Of a DNA stretch of 64,000 nucleotides, positions 11,285 through 20,307 are shown piece by piece; position 1 is the stretch's first letter; every line of letters begins with the position of its first letter. The notes beneath the pieces are model-generated. The model searched no databases. It saw only the letters and a list, made by a program, of their open reading frames with translations, and was not told where the DNA came from. The position numbers and the translations under genes were made by a program. The DNA comes from Paraburkholderia sp. (GTDB taxonomy: Bacteria > Pseudomonadota > Gammaproteobacteria > Burkholderiales > Burkholderiaceae), in assembly GCA_004322045.1 (NCBI GenBank), contig SCRN01000025.1, forward strand, positions 124,001-188,000. Direction: 5' to 3'.

Positions 11285-11554
11285 GTGAGACTCAACCCCT
11301 TGAAGCGCTTCGGCTCGTGGCTCTTTGGTGTCCCCCATTTAGGGATGTCGTCGATTGATCTGACGAAAAGCGCAGCCACGATTCTGGAATGCGACCCGTT
11401 CTGGCACGGCGATCACTGGCAGAACCTTCTTGCATCACCCATGGACGCGCGGCACTACGTGATGGAGGACTGGGCGCTGCCGATAGAGGACGACGAAGTC
11501 GACTACGGTCGAACCGAAGACAAGCAAGGCGGCGCACGCCGCCGCGGCCGGTAG
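11285..11554 (+). CDS. Hypothetical protein, 89 residues
   Basis: The ORF starts with GTG, 7 bases after a CGGGAGA site. The codon third positions are GC-rich as in neighbouring genes, which supports coding. The product is soluble, with Trp-rich central segments (FWHGDHWQN), an acidic stretch (LPIEDDEVDYGRTED) and a basic end (ARRRGR). I recognise no family. It stands alone between the cold-shock gene and the porin; a terminator pointing the other way follows it. Confidence 0.5.
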   Translation: MRLNPLKRFGSWLFGVPHLGMSSIDLTKSAATILECDPFWHGDHWQNLLASPMDARHYVMEDWALPIEDDEVDYGRTEDKQGGARRRGR

Positions 11555-11568
11555 GGCCTGCGCCTCAT

Positions 11569-11657
11569 AAAAAAAAAAACGCGGCTGGCAGGCCGCGTCG
11601 ACAAAGGTTTGGAGACGTCTTTTCCTTGACGAAAAAGTCTGCTTGGGCAAAGCAGAA
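11569..11657 (-). ncRNA. Candidate small RNA of about 90 nt with intrinsic terminator
   Basis: On the minus strand a -10-like TATACT (11663-11668) is followed by a hairpin CTGCTT-TGCCC-AAGCAG. Then comes a strong terminator, CGCGGC-CTGCCA-GCCGCG (11580-11597), directly followed by an 11-base T tract (11569-11579). No minus-strand ORF leads into this terminator, so it must end a short untranslated transcript. A good -35 is not visible. The family is unknown. Confidence 0.5.
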
Positions 11658-11864
11658 GCAATAGTATAGCCAGCAGTTCCCATCTGATTATTGCCGCAAT
11701 GCGCAATCGAATTTTTCAAAACGAGCAATAATCAGAATGAAGGCCCGCGAATTCACCTTCCTTGCACTCTAGCCGACGTATCGCAAATACAACGCCGCAG
11801 GGAGAGGCAAATCGACTCGCGCCCTTTTTAACGAAAAAATTCCCTTGAAATCAATGAGTTAGTC

Positions 11865-11870
11865 TATAAT
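11865..11870 (+). promoter_or_regulatory. -10 box of the porin gene
   Basis: A consensus TATAAT sits in an AT-rich stretch. A TTGAAA lies upstream, but the spacing is only 14 bases, so the -35 is uncertain. The leader would be about 210 bases, long enough for small-RNA control. I see no gene in 11877-12084. Confidence 0.6.
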
Positions 11871-12084
11871 TAGTATCGTTTCAGATCAATCAATACTTTA
11901 TTTCCGATTTCGAAACGCGCGTCTCGACGAAGCGCTCTTTACACTCAACCCAGTTCGGAAACGCGGACCTGTTGCTGTGAATCCTGCTGCATCGGCCTGC
12001 CGATATGCAACCGCTGCATTTCACGCACGTCGGCGAGCGCCTCTCGCGACAGCCAAGAAAATGTTCTGATCCTGGAGAGAAAGA

Positions 12085-13230
12085 ATGAAGAAAACCCTTC
12101 TAGTCGGCGCCCTGACCGGCGCGTTCGCCACGATGGCACATGCCCAGAGCAGCGTGACGCTCTACGGTCTCATCGACGCCGGCATCACTTATACGAACAA
12201 CCAAGGCGGCCATAGCAATTGGCAGCAGTCGACCGGCTCGGTCAACGGTAGCCGCTGGGGCCTGCGCGGGTCCGAGGACCTGGGCGGCGGGCTCAAAGCC
12301 ATCTTCACGTTGGAAAACGGCTTCGGCATCAATAACGGCACCCTCAAGCAAAGCGGCCGCGAATTCGGTCGTCAAGCCTGGGTCGGCCTGCAGAGCAATC
12401 AATTCGGCTCGGTCACGCTCGGCCGTCAGTATGACGACGTCGTCCAATATCTCGGGCCACTGGCGCTGACGGGCACCCAATACGGCGGCACGTACTTCGC
12501 GCACCCGTTCGACAACGACAATCTCGACTACTCGTTCCGCATCAACAACTCGGTGCACTTCCAGAGCGCCAACTACGGCGGCTTCAAGCTCGGCGCGTTG
12601 TACGGCTTCTCGAACACGGCCGGCCAGTTCTCGAACAACCGCGCCTATAGCATCGGCGCGTCGTACACCTGGAACGGCCTGAACGTCGCAGCGGCGTACA
12701 TGCAGTTGAACAACGACACGAATGCCTTGGCCCAAACCGCCGCATCCCCGGGCGCGGTCACCGGCGACGCTACCTTCGTCGCGGGTCGTCAACGCACGTG
12801 GGGCGCAGGCCTGAACTATACGTTCGGCCCCGCCACGGCCGGCTTCGTATTCACGCAAACGCGCCTGGACAACGCCCTGGGCGTGAACGCGGGCAGTGCC
12901 GGCACGAGCGGCACGCTCGCGCTGCCCGGCGGCGGAGCTCGCTTCAACAACTACGAGTTGAACGCGCGCTACGCGCTCACGCCGGCAATCAGCCTGGCAG
13001 GCGCGTATACGTACACGGATAGCACCATCGGCAGCGTGCATCCGTCGTGGAATCAGTTCAATCTGCTCGCCGACTACGCATTGTCCAAGCGCACCGACGT
13101 GTACCTGGGCGGCGAATTCCAGCACGTCGTGAACAAGGGCACCGGCATCGGCGCCGTCATCAACGGCCTGAACATGTCGTCGACCGACAAGCAAGTTGCC
13201 GTGACCGCCGGTTTGCGCCACCGCTTCTAA
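12085..13230 (+). CDS. Outer-membrane porin, Gram-negative general porin family
   Basis: The 381-residue protein has a signal peptide (residues 1-20, ending MAHA) followed by the porin start QSSVTLYGLIDAGITYTNN. The constriction-loop signature GSRWGLRGSEDLGGGLKAIF and strands such as FGRQAWVGLQSNQFGSVTLGRQ are typical of Burkholderia 16-stranded trimeric porins. It ends in the aromatic residue Phe (LRHRF), needed for BAM-mediated assembly. It lets small hydrophilic solutes diffuse across the outer membrane. A GGAGAG site precedes the ATG, and a strong terminator follows the stop. Confidence 0.95.
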   Translation: MKKTLLVGALTGAFATMAHAQSSVTLYGLIDAGITYTNNQGGHSNWQQSTGSVNGSRWGLRGSEDLGGGLKAIFTLENGFGINNGTLKQSGREFGRQAWVGLQSNQFGSVTLGRQYDDVVQYLGPLALTGTQYGGTYFAHPFDNDNLDYSFRINNSVHFQSANYGGFKLGALYGFSNTAGQFSNNRAYSIGASYTWNGLNVAAAYMQLNNDTNALAQTAASPGAVTGDATFVAGRQRTWGAGLNYTFGPATAGFVFTQTRLDNALGVNAGSAGTSGTLALPGGGARFNNYELNARYALTPAISLAGAYTYTDSTIGSVHPSWNQFNLLADYALSKRTDVYLGGEFQHVVNKGTGIGAVINGLNMSSTDKQVAVTAGLRHRF

Positions 13231-13272
13231 GCGGAACAGCATTGACCGGGGTTCCTCCCCGGTCCAGGGACC

Positions 13273-13302
13273 GAAGCGCCGCTTTCGCGGCGCTTTTTTT
13301 TT
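13273..13302 (+). terminator. Rho-independent terminator of the porin gene
   Basis: GAAGCGCCGC-TTTC-GCGGCGCTT is followed by nine T residues. Confidence 0.92.
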
Positions 13303-13338
13303 GGGCGCTCGCTGGAAGCGCCGGGGACGCAAGCGAGG

Positions 13339-13902
13339 TTAGGCGCCGCCCGTGGGATAGCGCACGTCCAGCACGTCGATCTGCTCGGGTCCTGAGGGCG
13401 TGTGCAGCGTGACCGTATCGCCAATGCGGGCCTTGAGCAACGCCCGCGCGATCGGCGAGATCCAACTCACGTGACCGCGATCCAAATCGACTTCATCGAC
13501 GCCGACGATCGTCACCGTGTGCGCCTCACCGTCTGCGGTCGCATAGTCGATCGTCGCGCCGAAGAACACCTGATCGACGTTCTCTTGCTTGCTGGCGTCG
13601 ACGACCTCGGCCAAGTCGAGCCGTTTGGTCAGAAAGCGAATGCGTCGATCGATCTCGCGAAGACGCCGCTTGCCGTATATGTAATCGCCGTTCTCCGAGC
13701 GATCGCCGTTCGACGCCGCCCACGACACCAACTTGACGACTTCCGGCCGCTCATCGTCGATCAAGTGCAGCAATTCGTCGCGCAGACGCTTGTGGCCCGC
13801 GGGCGTGATGTAGTTCTTGGCCCCGGCGGGGATTTCGGGTTGACCGATGTCGAGATCGTCGTCGTCGCCTTCGCTCGACTCTTTGACAAATGCCTTGTTC
13901 AT
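13339..13902 (-). CDS. greB: Transcription elongation factor GreB
   Basis: GreB stimulates the cleavage activity of RNA polymerase so that backtracked complexes resume. The 187-residue product has the N-terminal coiled coil (about 30-105), with the acidic tip in SNGDRSENGDYIYGKRRLREIDRRI. The C-terminal FKBP-like domain includes ISPIARALLKARIGDTV. The GreB-type YGKRRLREIDRRIRFL segment separates it from GreA. The N-terminal tail before residue 28 is acidic (GDDDDLD) and longer than in E. coli. Start at 13902; an in-frame ATG 7 codons upstream is less likely. Confidence 0.94.
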   Translation of the reverse strand: MNKAFVKESSEGDDDDLDIGQPEIPAGAKNYITPAGHKRLRDELLHLIDDERPEVVKLVSWAASNGDRSENGDYIYGKRRLREIDRRIRFLTKRLDLAEVVDASKQENVDQVFFGATIDYATADGEAHTVTIVGVDEVDLDRGHVSWISPIARALLKARIGDTVTLHTPSGPEQIDVLDVRYPTGGA

Positions 13903-14028
13903 GGTGCGAATCGCTACCTCCAATGGACTTCAAGCGTACACGATCGCGCTCGCTCGAAGAAACGCTGAAGAAACCTGCCGCAATGTCTTCCATTTTCTCG
14001 GGACTTTGCTATAATTCCGCTTCTGCGT

Positions 14029-14105
14029 GCGGCTGTAGCTCAGTTGGATAGAGTACTTGGCTACGAACCAAGGGGTCGTGGGTTCGAATCCTGCCAGCCG
14101 CACCA
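14029..14105 (+). tRNA. tRNA-Arg (anticodon ACG), copy 1
   Basis: The 77-nt cloverleaf has acceptor GCGGCTG/CAGCCGC, the anticodon loop CTACGAA (anticodon ACG, codons CGU/CGC/CGA after A-to-I editing) and an encoded CCA. Confidence 0.97.
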
Positions 14106-14113
14106 CTTTTTTC

Positions 14114-14145
14114 AAAAGCCTTCTTCGCGGAAGGCTCTTTTGTTT
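14114..14145 (+). terminator. Terminator after tRNA-Arg copy 1
   Basis: AAAAGCCTTC-TTCGCG-GAAGGCTCTTTT forms a hairpin with a T-rich 3' side. It lies between the two tRNA genes, so each copy may be its own transcript. Confidence 0.8.
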
Positions 14146-14175
14146 GACCGAAGTACGATTTCCGTGTTTTCGCGT

Positions 14176-14252
14176 GCGGCTGTAGCTCAGTTGGATAGAG
14201 TACTTGGCTACGAACCAAGGGGTCGTGGGTTCGAATCCTGCCAGCCGCACCA
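14176..14252 (+). tRNA. tRNA-Arg (anticodon ACG), copy 2
   Basis: It is identical in all 77 bases to the copy at 14029-14105. The 7 bases upstream are also alike, which suggests a recent tandem duplication or gene conversion. Confidence 0.97.
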
Positions 14253-14258
14253 CCTATG

Positions 14259-14290
14259 AAGGGCCTTCCGCTTGGAAGGCCCTTTGTCTT
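14259..14290 (+). terminator. Terminator after tRNA-Arg copy 2
   Basis: AAGGGCCTTCC-GCTTG-GAAGGCCCTT is followed by a T-rich stretch. It also lies at the end of the convergent spoT gene. Confidence 0.85.
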
Positions 14291-14302
14291 TCAGCCAGAT
14301 CC

Positions 14303-16696
14303 TTAGTAGTCGCCCCGCTCGCGCTCGATGCGCATCCCGCCATCGTGACGATGGTGACCGTCTTCGCTCGGCCGTTCGCGCACGATGCGCATCACATCGG
14401 GATTCGTCCTGACGCGGCGCATGACGTTGGCCAGGTGGATGCGATCGCTGACCTGGATCACGAAGCGCAGCACGGTGGATTCCTGCGACAAGTCGTCATC
14501 CATGGCGATGTGGACGATGTTCGCATCGGCCGAGGTGATATCGGCGGCCACGCGGGCGAAAACGCCTTTGACATTACGCACGAGCACCTTCACAGCCACG
14601 TCGAACAAGCGCCCGGGCTGCGGCGCCCAAGCCACGTCGATCCAGCGGCCCGGATCGCGGCGATGGATGCGCTGCGCAACCCGGCAATCGGTCGTATGAA
14701 TCGCCATACCGAGCCCGATGCCGATATAGCCCATGATGTCATCGCCAGGGATGGGCCGGCAGCAAGCCGACAACTGCACCGACATGCCCTCGGTGCCCGT
14801 GATGACAACCGGAAGCGCATGATGCGCGACACCCGCGGGACTTCCTTCGGCGCGTCCGTGCTCATCGTCGGCATCGCGCCCGCTGATGAGCACCTCGATA
14901 CGCTTGGCCATGACGGCGGCGACGCGCCGGCCCAAGCCGATATCCGCAAAAATCTCCTGGCGGTTCTTATTGCCCGTCCATTGCACGAGCTTGTCCCATA
15001 CATCCGGCTCGACATCGGCCAGCGACAATCCGTAGCCCTTCAGGCTCTGATCGACGAGACGCTCGCCCAGTTGAACCGACTCGTTCAGCCGCATCGTCTT
15101 CAGATAGTGACGAATGGCCGAACGGGCTTTGCCCGTGCGCACGAAGCCGAGCCATGCGGGGTTCGGCTTCGAGTACGGCGCCGTAATCACCTCGACGATG
15201 TCGCCGCTCTTCAGTTCGGTGCGCAGCGGCAACAACTCGTTGTTGATCTTGACGGCGACACATTGATTGCCGAGATCGCTGTGGATCGAATAGGCGAAAT
15301 CGAGCGCCGTGGACCCGCGCGGCAGCGCCATGATCTTGGACTTCGGCGTGAAGACATAGACGGCATCCGGGAACAGGTCGATCTTGACGTGCTCGAGGAA
15401 CTCGCTCGAATCGCCCGCCTCGCTCTGGATGTCGAGCAACGACTTGAGCCACTGGTGCGCGCGCTTTTGCACGTCGTTCAAGTCGGCGCCACCGTTCTTG
15501 TAGAGCCAATGCGCCGCGACGCCCGCTTCGGCGATCTCGTGCATCTTGCGCGTGCGCACCTGAAACTCGATCGGCGCGCCGAACGGCCCGACGAGCGTGG
15601 TATGCAGCGACTGGTAGCCGTTGACCTTCGGGATCGCGATGTAGTCTTTGAACTTGCCGGGCACGGGCTTATACAGCGCGTGCAGCACGCCGATGCACGT
15701 ATAGCATTCGAGCGCGCTGCCCACCACCACGCGAAAGCCGTAGACGTCGAGCACCTGCGAGAACGAAAGCTGTTTGTCTCGCATCTTCTTGTAGATGCTG
15801 AAAATCGTCTTCTCGCGGCCCGTCACCTCCGCCTCGATCTGCGCGTCGGCGATCGCGCGCTGCACCGATTCGAGGATCTTGCCGACCACCTCGCGCCGAT
15901 TGCCGCGCGCAGCCTTGACGGCCTTTTCGAGCGTCGCGTACCGGTGCGGGTTGAAATTCGCGAAGCTCAGGTCCTGCAACTCGCGGTAGGTGTTGTTCAG
16001 GCCGAGACGGTGCGCGATGGGCGCATAAATATCCAGCGTCTCGCGCGCGACGCGACGGCGCTTTTCCGACGGCACGGCGCCGAGGGTGCGCATGTTGTGC
16101 AGGCGGTCGGCGAGCTTGACGAGAATGACCCGCACGTCGCGCGCCATGGCGAGCAGCATCTTGCGGAAGTTTTCCGCCTGCGCTTCCTCGCGATTGCGAA
16201 ACTCCATCTTGTCGAGTTTCGACAAGCCGTCGACCAACTCGGCCACTTTCGGGCCGAACCGCTCGGCCAACTCCGTCTTGGTGACGCCCTGATCTTCCAT
16301 GACGTCGTGCAGGAGCGCGGCCATGATCGACTGCGCATCGAGCTTCCAGCCAGCGCATGTTTCCGCGACGGCGACCGGGTGCGTGATGTAGGGCTCGCCA
16401 CTGTGGCGATACTGCCCCAGATGCGCCTCGTCACCGAAGTGGAATGCGGCCTTGACCTCTTTGATTTCCTCGGGGCTCAGGTAGCCGGCAAGCATCGACG
16501 TGAGTCTCGCGATCGAAACGACGTCGTGCCTGCGGGGTTGCTCCGGGGTGGCGGTCGGCCCGAATAGATGGCGAAACGATTGTTCGAGGACGGCGTCGAT
16601 GTACTTGCGCGCCGGACCCGGCGCTTCGACGTCCTGCTCGTGCTCGAGGTGCACGGCATCGGTGTCAGTGGAGGCGGACGATGGGGTAGCGCTCAT
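14303..16696 (-). CDS. spoT: Bifunctional (p)ppGpp synthetase/hydrolase
   Basis: This 797-residue RelA/SpoT homologue makes and degrades the alarmone (p)ppGpp. The hydrolase HD domain is intact (H-D at about 130-131 in LLHDVMED, and the HSGEPYITHPV segment before it), so it can hydrolyse. The synthetase domain contains YKKMRDKQLSFSQVLDVYGFRV and the FKDYIAIPKVNGYQSLHTT motif. TGS and ACT domains follow. It is the last gene of the yicC-gmk-rpoZ-spoT block, the usual location of spoT in proteobacteria. Confidence 0.96.
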   Translation of the reverse strand: MSATPSSASTDTDAVHLEHEQDVEAPGPARKYIDAVLEQSFRHLFGPTATPEQPRRHDVVSIARLTSMLAGYLSPEEIKEVKAAFHFGDEAHLGQYRHSGEPYITHPVAVAETCAGWKLDAQSIMAALLHDVMEDQGVTKTELAERFGPKVAELVDGLSKLDKMEFRNREEAQAENFRKMLLAMARDVRVILVKLADRLHNMRTLGAVPSEKRRRVARETLDIYAPIAHRLGLNNTYRELQDLSFANFNPHRYATLEKAVKAARGNRREVVGKILESVQRAIADAQIEAEVTGREKTIFSIYKKMRDKQLSFSQVLDVYGFRVVVGSALECYTCIGVLHALYKPVPGKFKDYIAIPKVNGYQSLHTTLVGPFGAPIEFQVRTRKMHEIAEAGVAAHWLYKNGGADLNDVQKRAHQWLKSLLDIQSEAGDSSEFLEHVKIDLFPDAVYVFTPKSKIMALPRGSTALDFAYSIHSDLGNQCVAVKINNELLPLRTELKSGDIVEVITAPYSKPNPAWLGFVRTGKARSAIRHYLKTMRLNESVQLGERLVDQSLKGYGLSLADVEPDVWDKLVQWTGNKNRQEIFADIGLGRRVAAVMAKRIEVLISGRDADDEHGRAEGSPAGVAHHALPVVITGTEGMSVQLSACCRPIPGDDIMGYIGIGLGMAIHTTDCRVAQRIHRRDPGRWIDVAWAPQPGRLFDVAVKVLVRNVKGVFARVAADITSADANIVHIAMDDDLSQESTVLRFVIQVSDRIHLANVMRRVRTNPDVMRIVRERPSEDGHHRHDGGMRIERERGDY

Positions 16697-16790
16697 TTTC
16701 GCCTCCGTATGGATCGCTATGCGGGCTATGCGCGAACTGGCATGGCAGCGACAGCGCTAGGCGCGCGATGCGCCTAGCGCGCCGTACGTG

Positions 16791-16994
16791 TTAGACGGGG
16801 ACCTTCTTCAGCATCTCGAGACCGATCTCTCCGGCCGCGATTTCGCGCAGGGCCGCAACGGTAGGCTTGTCGCGGCTCTCGATCTTCGGCGTGTGACCTT
16901 GCGCGAGTTGTCGCGCACGATACGTGGCGGCAAGCGCCAGGTCGAAACGATTCGGGATTTGCTTCAGGCAGTCTTCGACGGTAATGCGGGCCAT
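16791..16994 (-). CDS. rpoZ: RNA polymerase omega subunit
   Basis: This 67-residue subunit binds the beta-prime C-terminus and helps assemble RNA polymerase. The signature [20 protein letters not shown] is complete, as is the [11 protein letters not shown] helix. It lies 60 bases after gmk and 94 bases before spoT on the same strand. Confidence 0.96.
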   Translation of the reverse strand: MARITVEDCLKQIPNRFDLALAATYRARQLAQGHTPKIESRDKPTVAALREIAAGEIGLEMLKKVPV

Positions 16995-17054
16995 GTTTCG
17001 AAATTCCTTCTCAATATGTTGCTCATTCTACCTTATGTGCGCAACCACTCGCCT

Positions 17055-17750
17055 TCACTCGGCGTGCGGCAAGTGAATGCCGAGTTCGACGAAAAGCTCG
17101 GTATGGCGCGCGTATTGCGAAGCGAAGCGCAAACGCGTCGCGTCGATGACGCACTGCAGTTCGGACAGCGCGCGCTCGAAGTGCTCGTTGATGATGACGT
17201 ACTCCGATTCCGGTGCGTGCGAGATCTCGCTGCCGGCCGCGAGCAGCCGCCGCGTGATGACGTTCGGCTCGTCTTGGCCGCGCTTTTTCAGGCGATCTTC
17301 GAGCGCCGACAACGACGGCGGCAGAATGAAAACCTCCACCGCATTGCGGAATTGCTTCTTCACCTGCTGCGCGCCCTGCCAGTCGATTTCGAGCAGCACG
17401 TCGTGGCCGTTCTTCATCTGTTCTTCGATCCACAAGCGCGAGGTGGCGTAATAGTTGCCATGCACTTCCGCGCTTTCAAGAAATTCGCCGCGGTCATGGC
17501 GCGCAAGGAAATCGTCGACCGTCGTGAAATGATAGTGCTGCCCGTCCTGCTCGCCGGGACGCGGCTTGCGCGTCGTGTACGAAATCGACAAGCGGATTTC
17601 CGGATCGCGCGCGAGCAACGCATTCACGAGCGTCGATTTCCCGGCGCCCGAGGGTGCGACCACCATGAACAGATTGCCGGGATACGCGCCGGCGTACGGA
17701 TTGCGCTGCGCTTGGCGCGCCGGGTTCGATTCGTGCGTAAGCTCGGTCAT
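17055..17750 (-). CDS. gmk: Guanylate kinase
   Basis: Gmk phosphorylates GMP to GDP with ATP. The 231-residue protein has the P-loop APSGAGKST at residues 32-40 and the GMP-binding [19 protein letters not shown] segment. [14 protein letters not shown] provides the Walker-B-like region. The ATG at 17750 is used; the frame stays open to 18533, but that is the complementary frame of yicC. It starts 8 bases after the yicC stop, so the two are surely co-transcribed. Confidence 0.96.
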   Translation of the reverse strand: MTELTHESNPARQAQRNPYAGAYPGNLFMVVAPSGAGKSTLVNALLARDPEIRLSISYTTRKPRPGEQDGQHYHFTTVDDFLARHDRGEFLESAEVHGNYYATSRLWIEEQMKNGHDVLLEIDWQGAQQVKKQFRNAVEVFILPPSLSALEDRLKKRGQDEPNVITRRLLAAGSEISHAPESEYVIINEHFERALSELQCVIDATRLRFASQYARHTELFVELGIHLPHAE

Positions 17751-17758
17751 GATCGCTT

Positions 17759-18682
17759 TCACTCCAGATTCTGCACTTGCTCGCGCATTTGCTCGATGAG
17801 CAGCTTGAGCGTCATCGATGCGTCGGCCAGTTCCTTGGCTGCCGCTTTCGACCCCAACGTATTCGCTTCGCGATTGAGCTCCTGCATCATGAAGTCGAGG
17901 CGCTTGCCCACCTTGCCGCCCTTTTCGATCACGTGCCGTGTTTCGTACAAATGCGCGGACAGGCGCGAGAGTTCTTCTGCGATGTCGATGCGAATGCCGT
18001 ACATCGTCACCTCTTGCCGAATGCGTTCGGCGATCTCCTCGCGCGAAACGATGGTGGCCGCGGCGTCCGGGGCGGCCAGACCCAGCGCTTCTTGCAAACG
18101 CTCGACGATTTTTTGCTGATGCTTGGCGATGAGTTCCGGCACGAGGGGCGTGATGCGCGCGACGATCGCTTCCATCTCCGTTGCGTTGCCGAGCAGCATG
18201 GCCGCCAGTTGCGCACCCTCGCGCGCGCGCACGTCGACGAGCTCGGCGATCGCCTGCTTGCCGCAGGCGAGCACTGCATCGCGCAGCGTTTCGGGCGCGA
18301 CGTTCGTTTCGGCGAGGACGCCCGGCCAGCGCAGGATTTCGCCCGTGCGCATGCGTTCGCTGGCGGGAAACGCTTCGAGCACCGCGCGCTCGAGCGCGGC
18401 CAGTTGCGCCAACGCGTCCCGGTCGAGCGAGCCCACCGACGCCGTCTGCTCGCTGCGCTGGAAGTTCACGCGGATGTCGACCTTGCCGCGCGAGAGCTTC
18501 GTCATCAACATTTCGCGCAGCGTCGGCTCGCACGTACGCGCTTCTTCCGGCATACGGAAGTTCAGATCCAAGAAACGCGAATTCACGGTACGCAGTTCGA
18601 CCGATACGCTCATGGCTCCGGTACCGCCCGCGGCCGCGAGTTCGCGCGTCGCGCTCGCGTAGCCTGTCATGCTGTAAATCAT
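17759..18682 (-). CDS. yicC: YicC-family endoribonuclease
   Basis: The 307-residue protein begins with the family signature [14 protein letters not shown] and has [20 protein letters not shown] in the N-terminal domain. The C-terminal DUF1732 part includes [20 protein letters not shown], and its conserved acidic residues are thought to bind metal. YicC homologues cleave RNA and have been linked to small-RNA turnover in E. coli. It is divergent from rph, a near-universal proteobacterial arrangement. Confidence 0.94.
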   Translation of the reverse strand: MIYSMTGYASATRELAAAGGTGAMSVSVELRTVNSRFLDLNFRMPEEARTCEPTLREMLMTKLSRGKVDIRVNFQRSEQTASVGSLDRDALAQLAALERAVLEAFPASERMRTGEILRWPGVLAETNVAPETLRDAVLACGKQAIAELVDVRAREGAQLAAMLLGNATEMEAIVARITPLVPELIAKHQQKIVERLQEALGLAAPDAAATIVSREEIAERIRQEVTMYGIRIDIAEELSRLSAHLYETRHVIEKGGKVGKRLDFMMQELNREANTLGSKAAAKELADASMTLKLLIEQMREQVQNLE

Positions 18683-18896
18683 CGTCCGTCTCGCGATGGA
18701 GGCCGTCGCCGGCCGGTTGTTCGAGCCGCTTCGCGCGTCGACCCGGCGCGAAAGCGTTGAATACGTATTATCCCATTTTTGCCGAACGCCCCCGCTACGA
18801 GCGCGCCGGGACGGCATGGCGCATGCAACCAGCCCACGGCGGTAAAATTGCGCTTCTTCCTCTTTCCTTGCGGCTGCGCCGCTTCCCACCCCGACC

Positions 18897-19637
18897 ATGA
18901 CCGATACCGTCCAACGCCCTAGCGGCCGAGCTGCCGATGCACTGCGCGACGTGCGCATCACGCGCCACTACACGAAGCATGCCGAAGGCTCGGTGCTCGT
19001 CGAGTTCGGCGATACCAAAGTGATCTGCACTGCGAGCATCGTCGAGCGCGTGCCTGAATTCCTGCGCGAGCGCAATCAGGGCTGGCTCACGGCCGAGTAC
19101 GGCATGCTGCCGCGCGCCACGCACACGCGCAGCGACCGCGAAGCGGCCCGCGGCAAACAGACGGGGCGCACGCAAGAAATCCAGCGGCTGATCGGGCGTG
19201 CGCTGCGCGCCGTGTTCGATCTCGAGCGGCTCGGGCCGCGCACCTTGCATATCGACTGCGACGTGATTCAAGCCGATGGCGGCACGCGCACGGCCAGCAT
19301 CACGGGCGCGTTCGTCGCGGCGCACGACGCCGTCTCCAAGCTGATGGCGACCGGCCGTATCGCCCAGTCGCCGATCACCGATTACGTGGCGGCCATCTCG
19401 GTCGGCGTCTACGAAGGCGTGCCCGTGCTCGATCTCGACTACGACGAGGATTCGCGCTGCGATACCGACATGAATGTCGTGATGACGGGTGCGGGCGGTT
19501 TCGTCGAAGTGCAAGGCACGGCCGAAGGTGCGCCGTTCTCTCGTGACGAAATGAACGCGCTGCTCGATCTCGCGCAACACGGCATAAGCTCGCTCGTGCG
19601 CAAGCAAAAAGCGGCGCTGGAGACGAACGATGAGTGA
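18897..19637 (+). CDS. rph: Ribonuclease PH
   Basis: This 246-residue phosphorolytic exoribonuclease trims the 3' ends of tRNA precursors. The start R-P-S-G-R-A, the segment [24 protein letters not shown] and the phosphate-binding region [12 protein letters not shown] are all present. The stop overlaps the rdgB start by 8 bases, so rph, rdgB and hemW form a translationally coupled operon. Confidence 0.97.
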   Translation: MTDTVQRPSGRAADALRDVRITRHYTKHAEGSVLVEFGDTKVICTASIVERVPEFLRERNQGWLTAEYGMLPRATHTRSDREAARGKQTGRTQEIQRLIGRALRAVFDLERLGPRTLHIDCDVIQADGGTRTASITGAFVAAHDAVSKLMATGRIAQSPITDYVAAISVGVYEGVPVLDLDYDEDSRCDTDMNVVMTGAGGFVEVQGTAEGAPFSRDEMNALLDLAQHGISSLVRKQKAALETNDE

Positions 19638-20307
19638 GGCAGGCGACGCGCAACGACGGGTGGTCGGCGCGGCGGGGGAGTTCGATCGCGCGTCGGCGGC
19701 GCCGCCGCTTGCGCGTGTCGTGGTCGCCTCGAACAATGCGGGCAAGCTGCGTGAGTTTTCCGCCATGCTCGGCGCGGCCGGCATTGCGCTCGTAGCACAA
19801 GGAGCGCTAGGCGTCCCCGAAGCCGAGGAGCCGCATGCCACCTTTGTCGAGAACGCCTTGGCCAAAGCACGTCACGCGGCGCGTTTGACGGGGCTCCCGG
19901 CGCTGGCCGACGATTCCGGGCTATGCGTGCGGGCATTGAACGGCGAGCCCGGCGTCTACTCGGCCCGCTATGCGCAGCGCGCGGGCGGCGAAAAGAACGA
20001 CTCCGCCAACAATGCCTACCTCGTCGATCGCCTGCAAGGCGTGACCGACCGGCGCGCCTATTACTACTGCGTCCTCGTGCTGGTGCGGCATGCCGACGAT
20101 CCGGAGCCGCTCATCGCCGAAGGCCGCTGGCACGGCGAGATCATCGATGCGCCGCGCGGCGAACACGGGTTCGGGTACGACCCGCACTTCTACCTGCCCG
20201 AGCTGGAGGCCACGGCCGCGCAGCTCGATCCGTCGCTCAAGAACGCGCGCAGCCACCGCGCTATCGCACTGCGCGCGCTGCTCACCTTGTTGAAGGAGGC
20301 GCGATGA
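19630..20307 (+). CDS. rdgB: XTP/dITP diphosphatase (Ham1 family)
   Basis: RdgB hydrolyses non-canonical purine triphosphates (ITP, dITP, XTP) and so keeps them out of DNA. The 225-residue protein has [11 protein letters not shown] at 33-43, the catalytic [13 protein letters not shown] segment and [12 protein letters not shown]. It has about 28 extra residues before the usual start; the chosen ATG overlaps the rph end, and no better internal start is obvious. The stop overlaps the hemW start as ATGA. Confidence 0.95.
   Translation: MSEAGDAQRRVVGAAGEFDRASAAPPLARVVVASNNAGKLREFSAMLGAAGIALVAQGALGVPEAEEPHATFVENALAKARHAARLTGLPALADDSGLCVRALNGEPGVYSARYAQRAGGEKNDSANNAYLVDRLQGVTDRRAYYYCVLVLVRHADDPEPLIAEGRWHGEIIDAPRGEHGFGYDPHFYLPELEATAAQLDPSLKNARSHRAIALRALLTLLKEAR

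Noticed and set aside
14204..16567. Open frame of 787 codons antisense to spoT
   Set aside because: It starts inside a tRNA gene and mirrors the spoT codons; no domain is visible.
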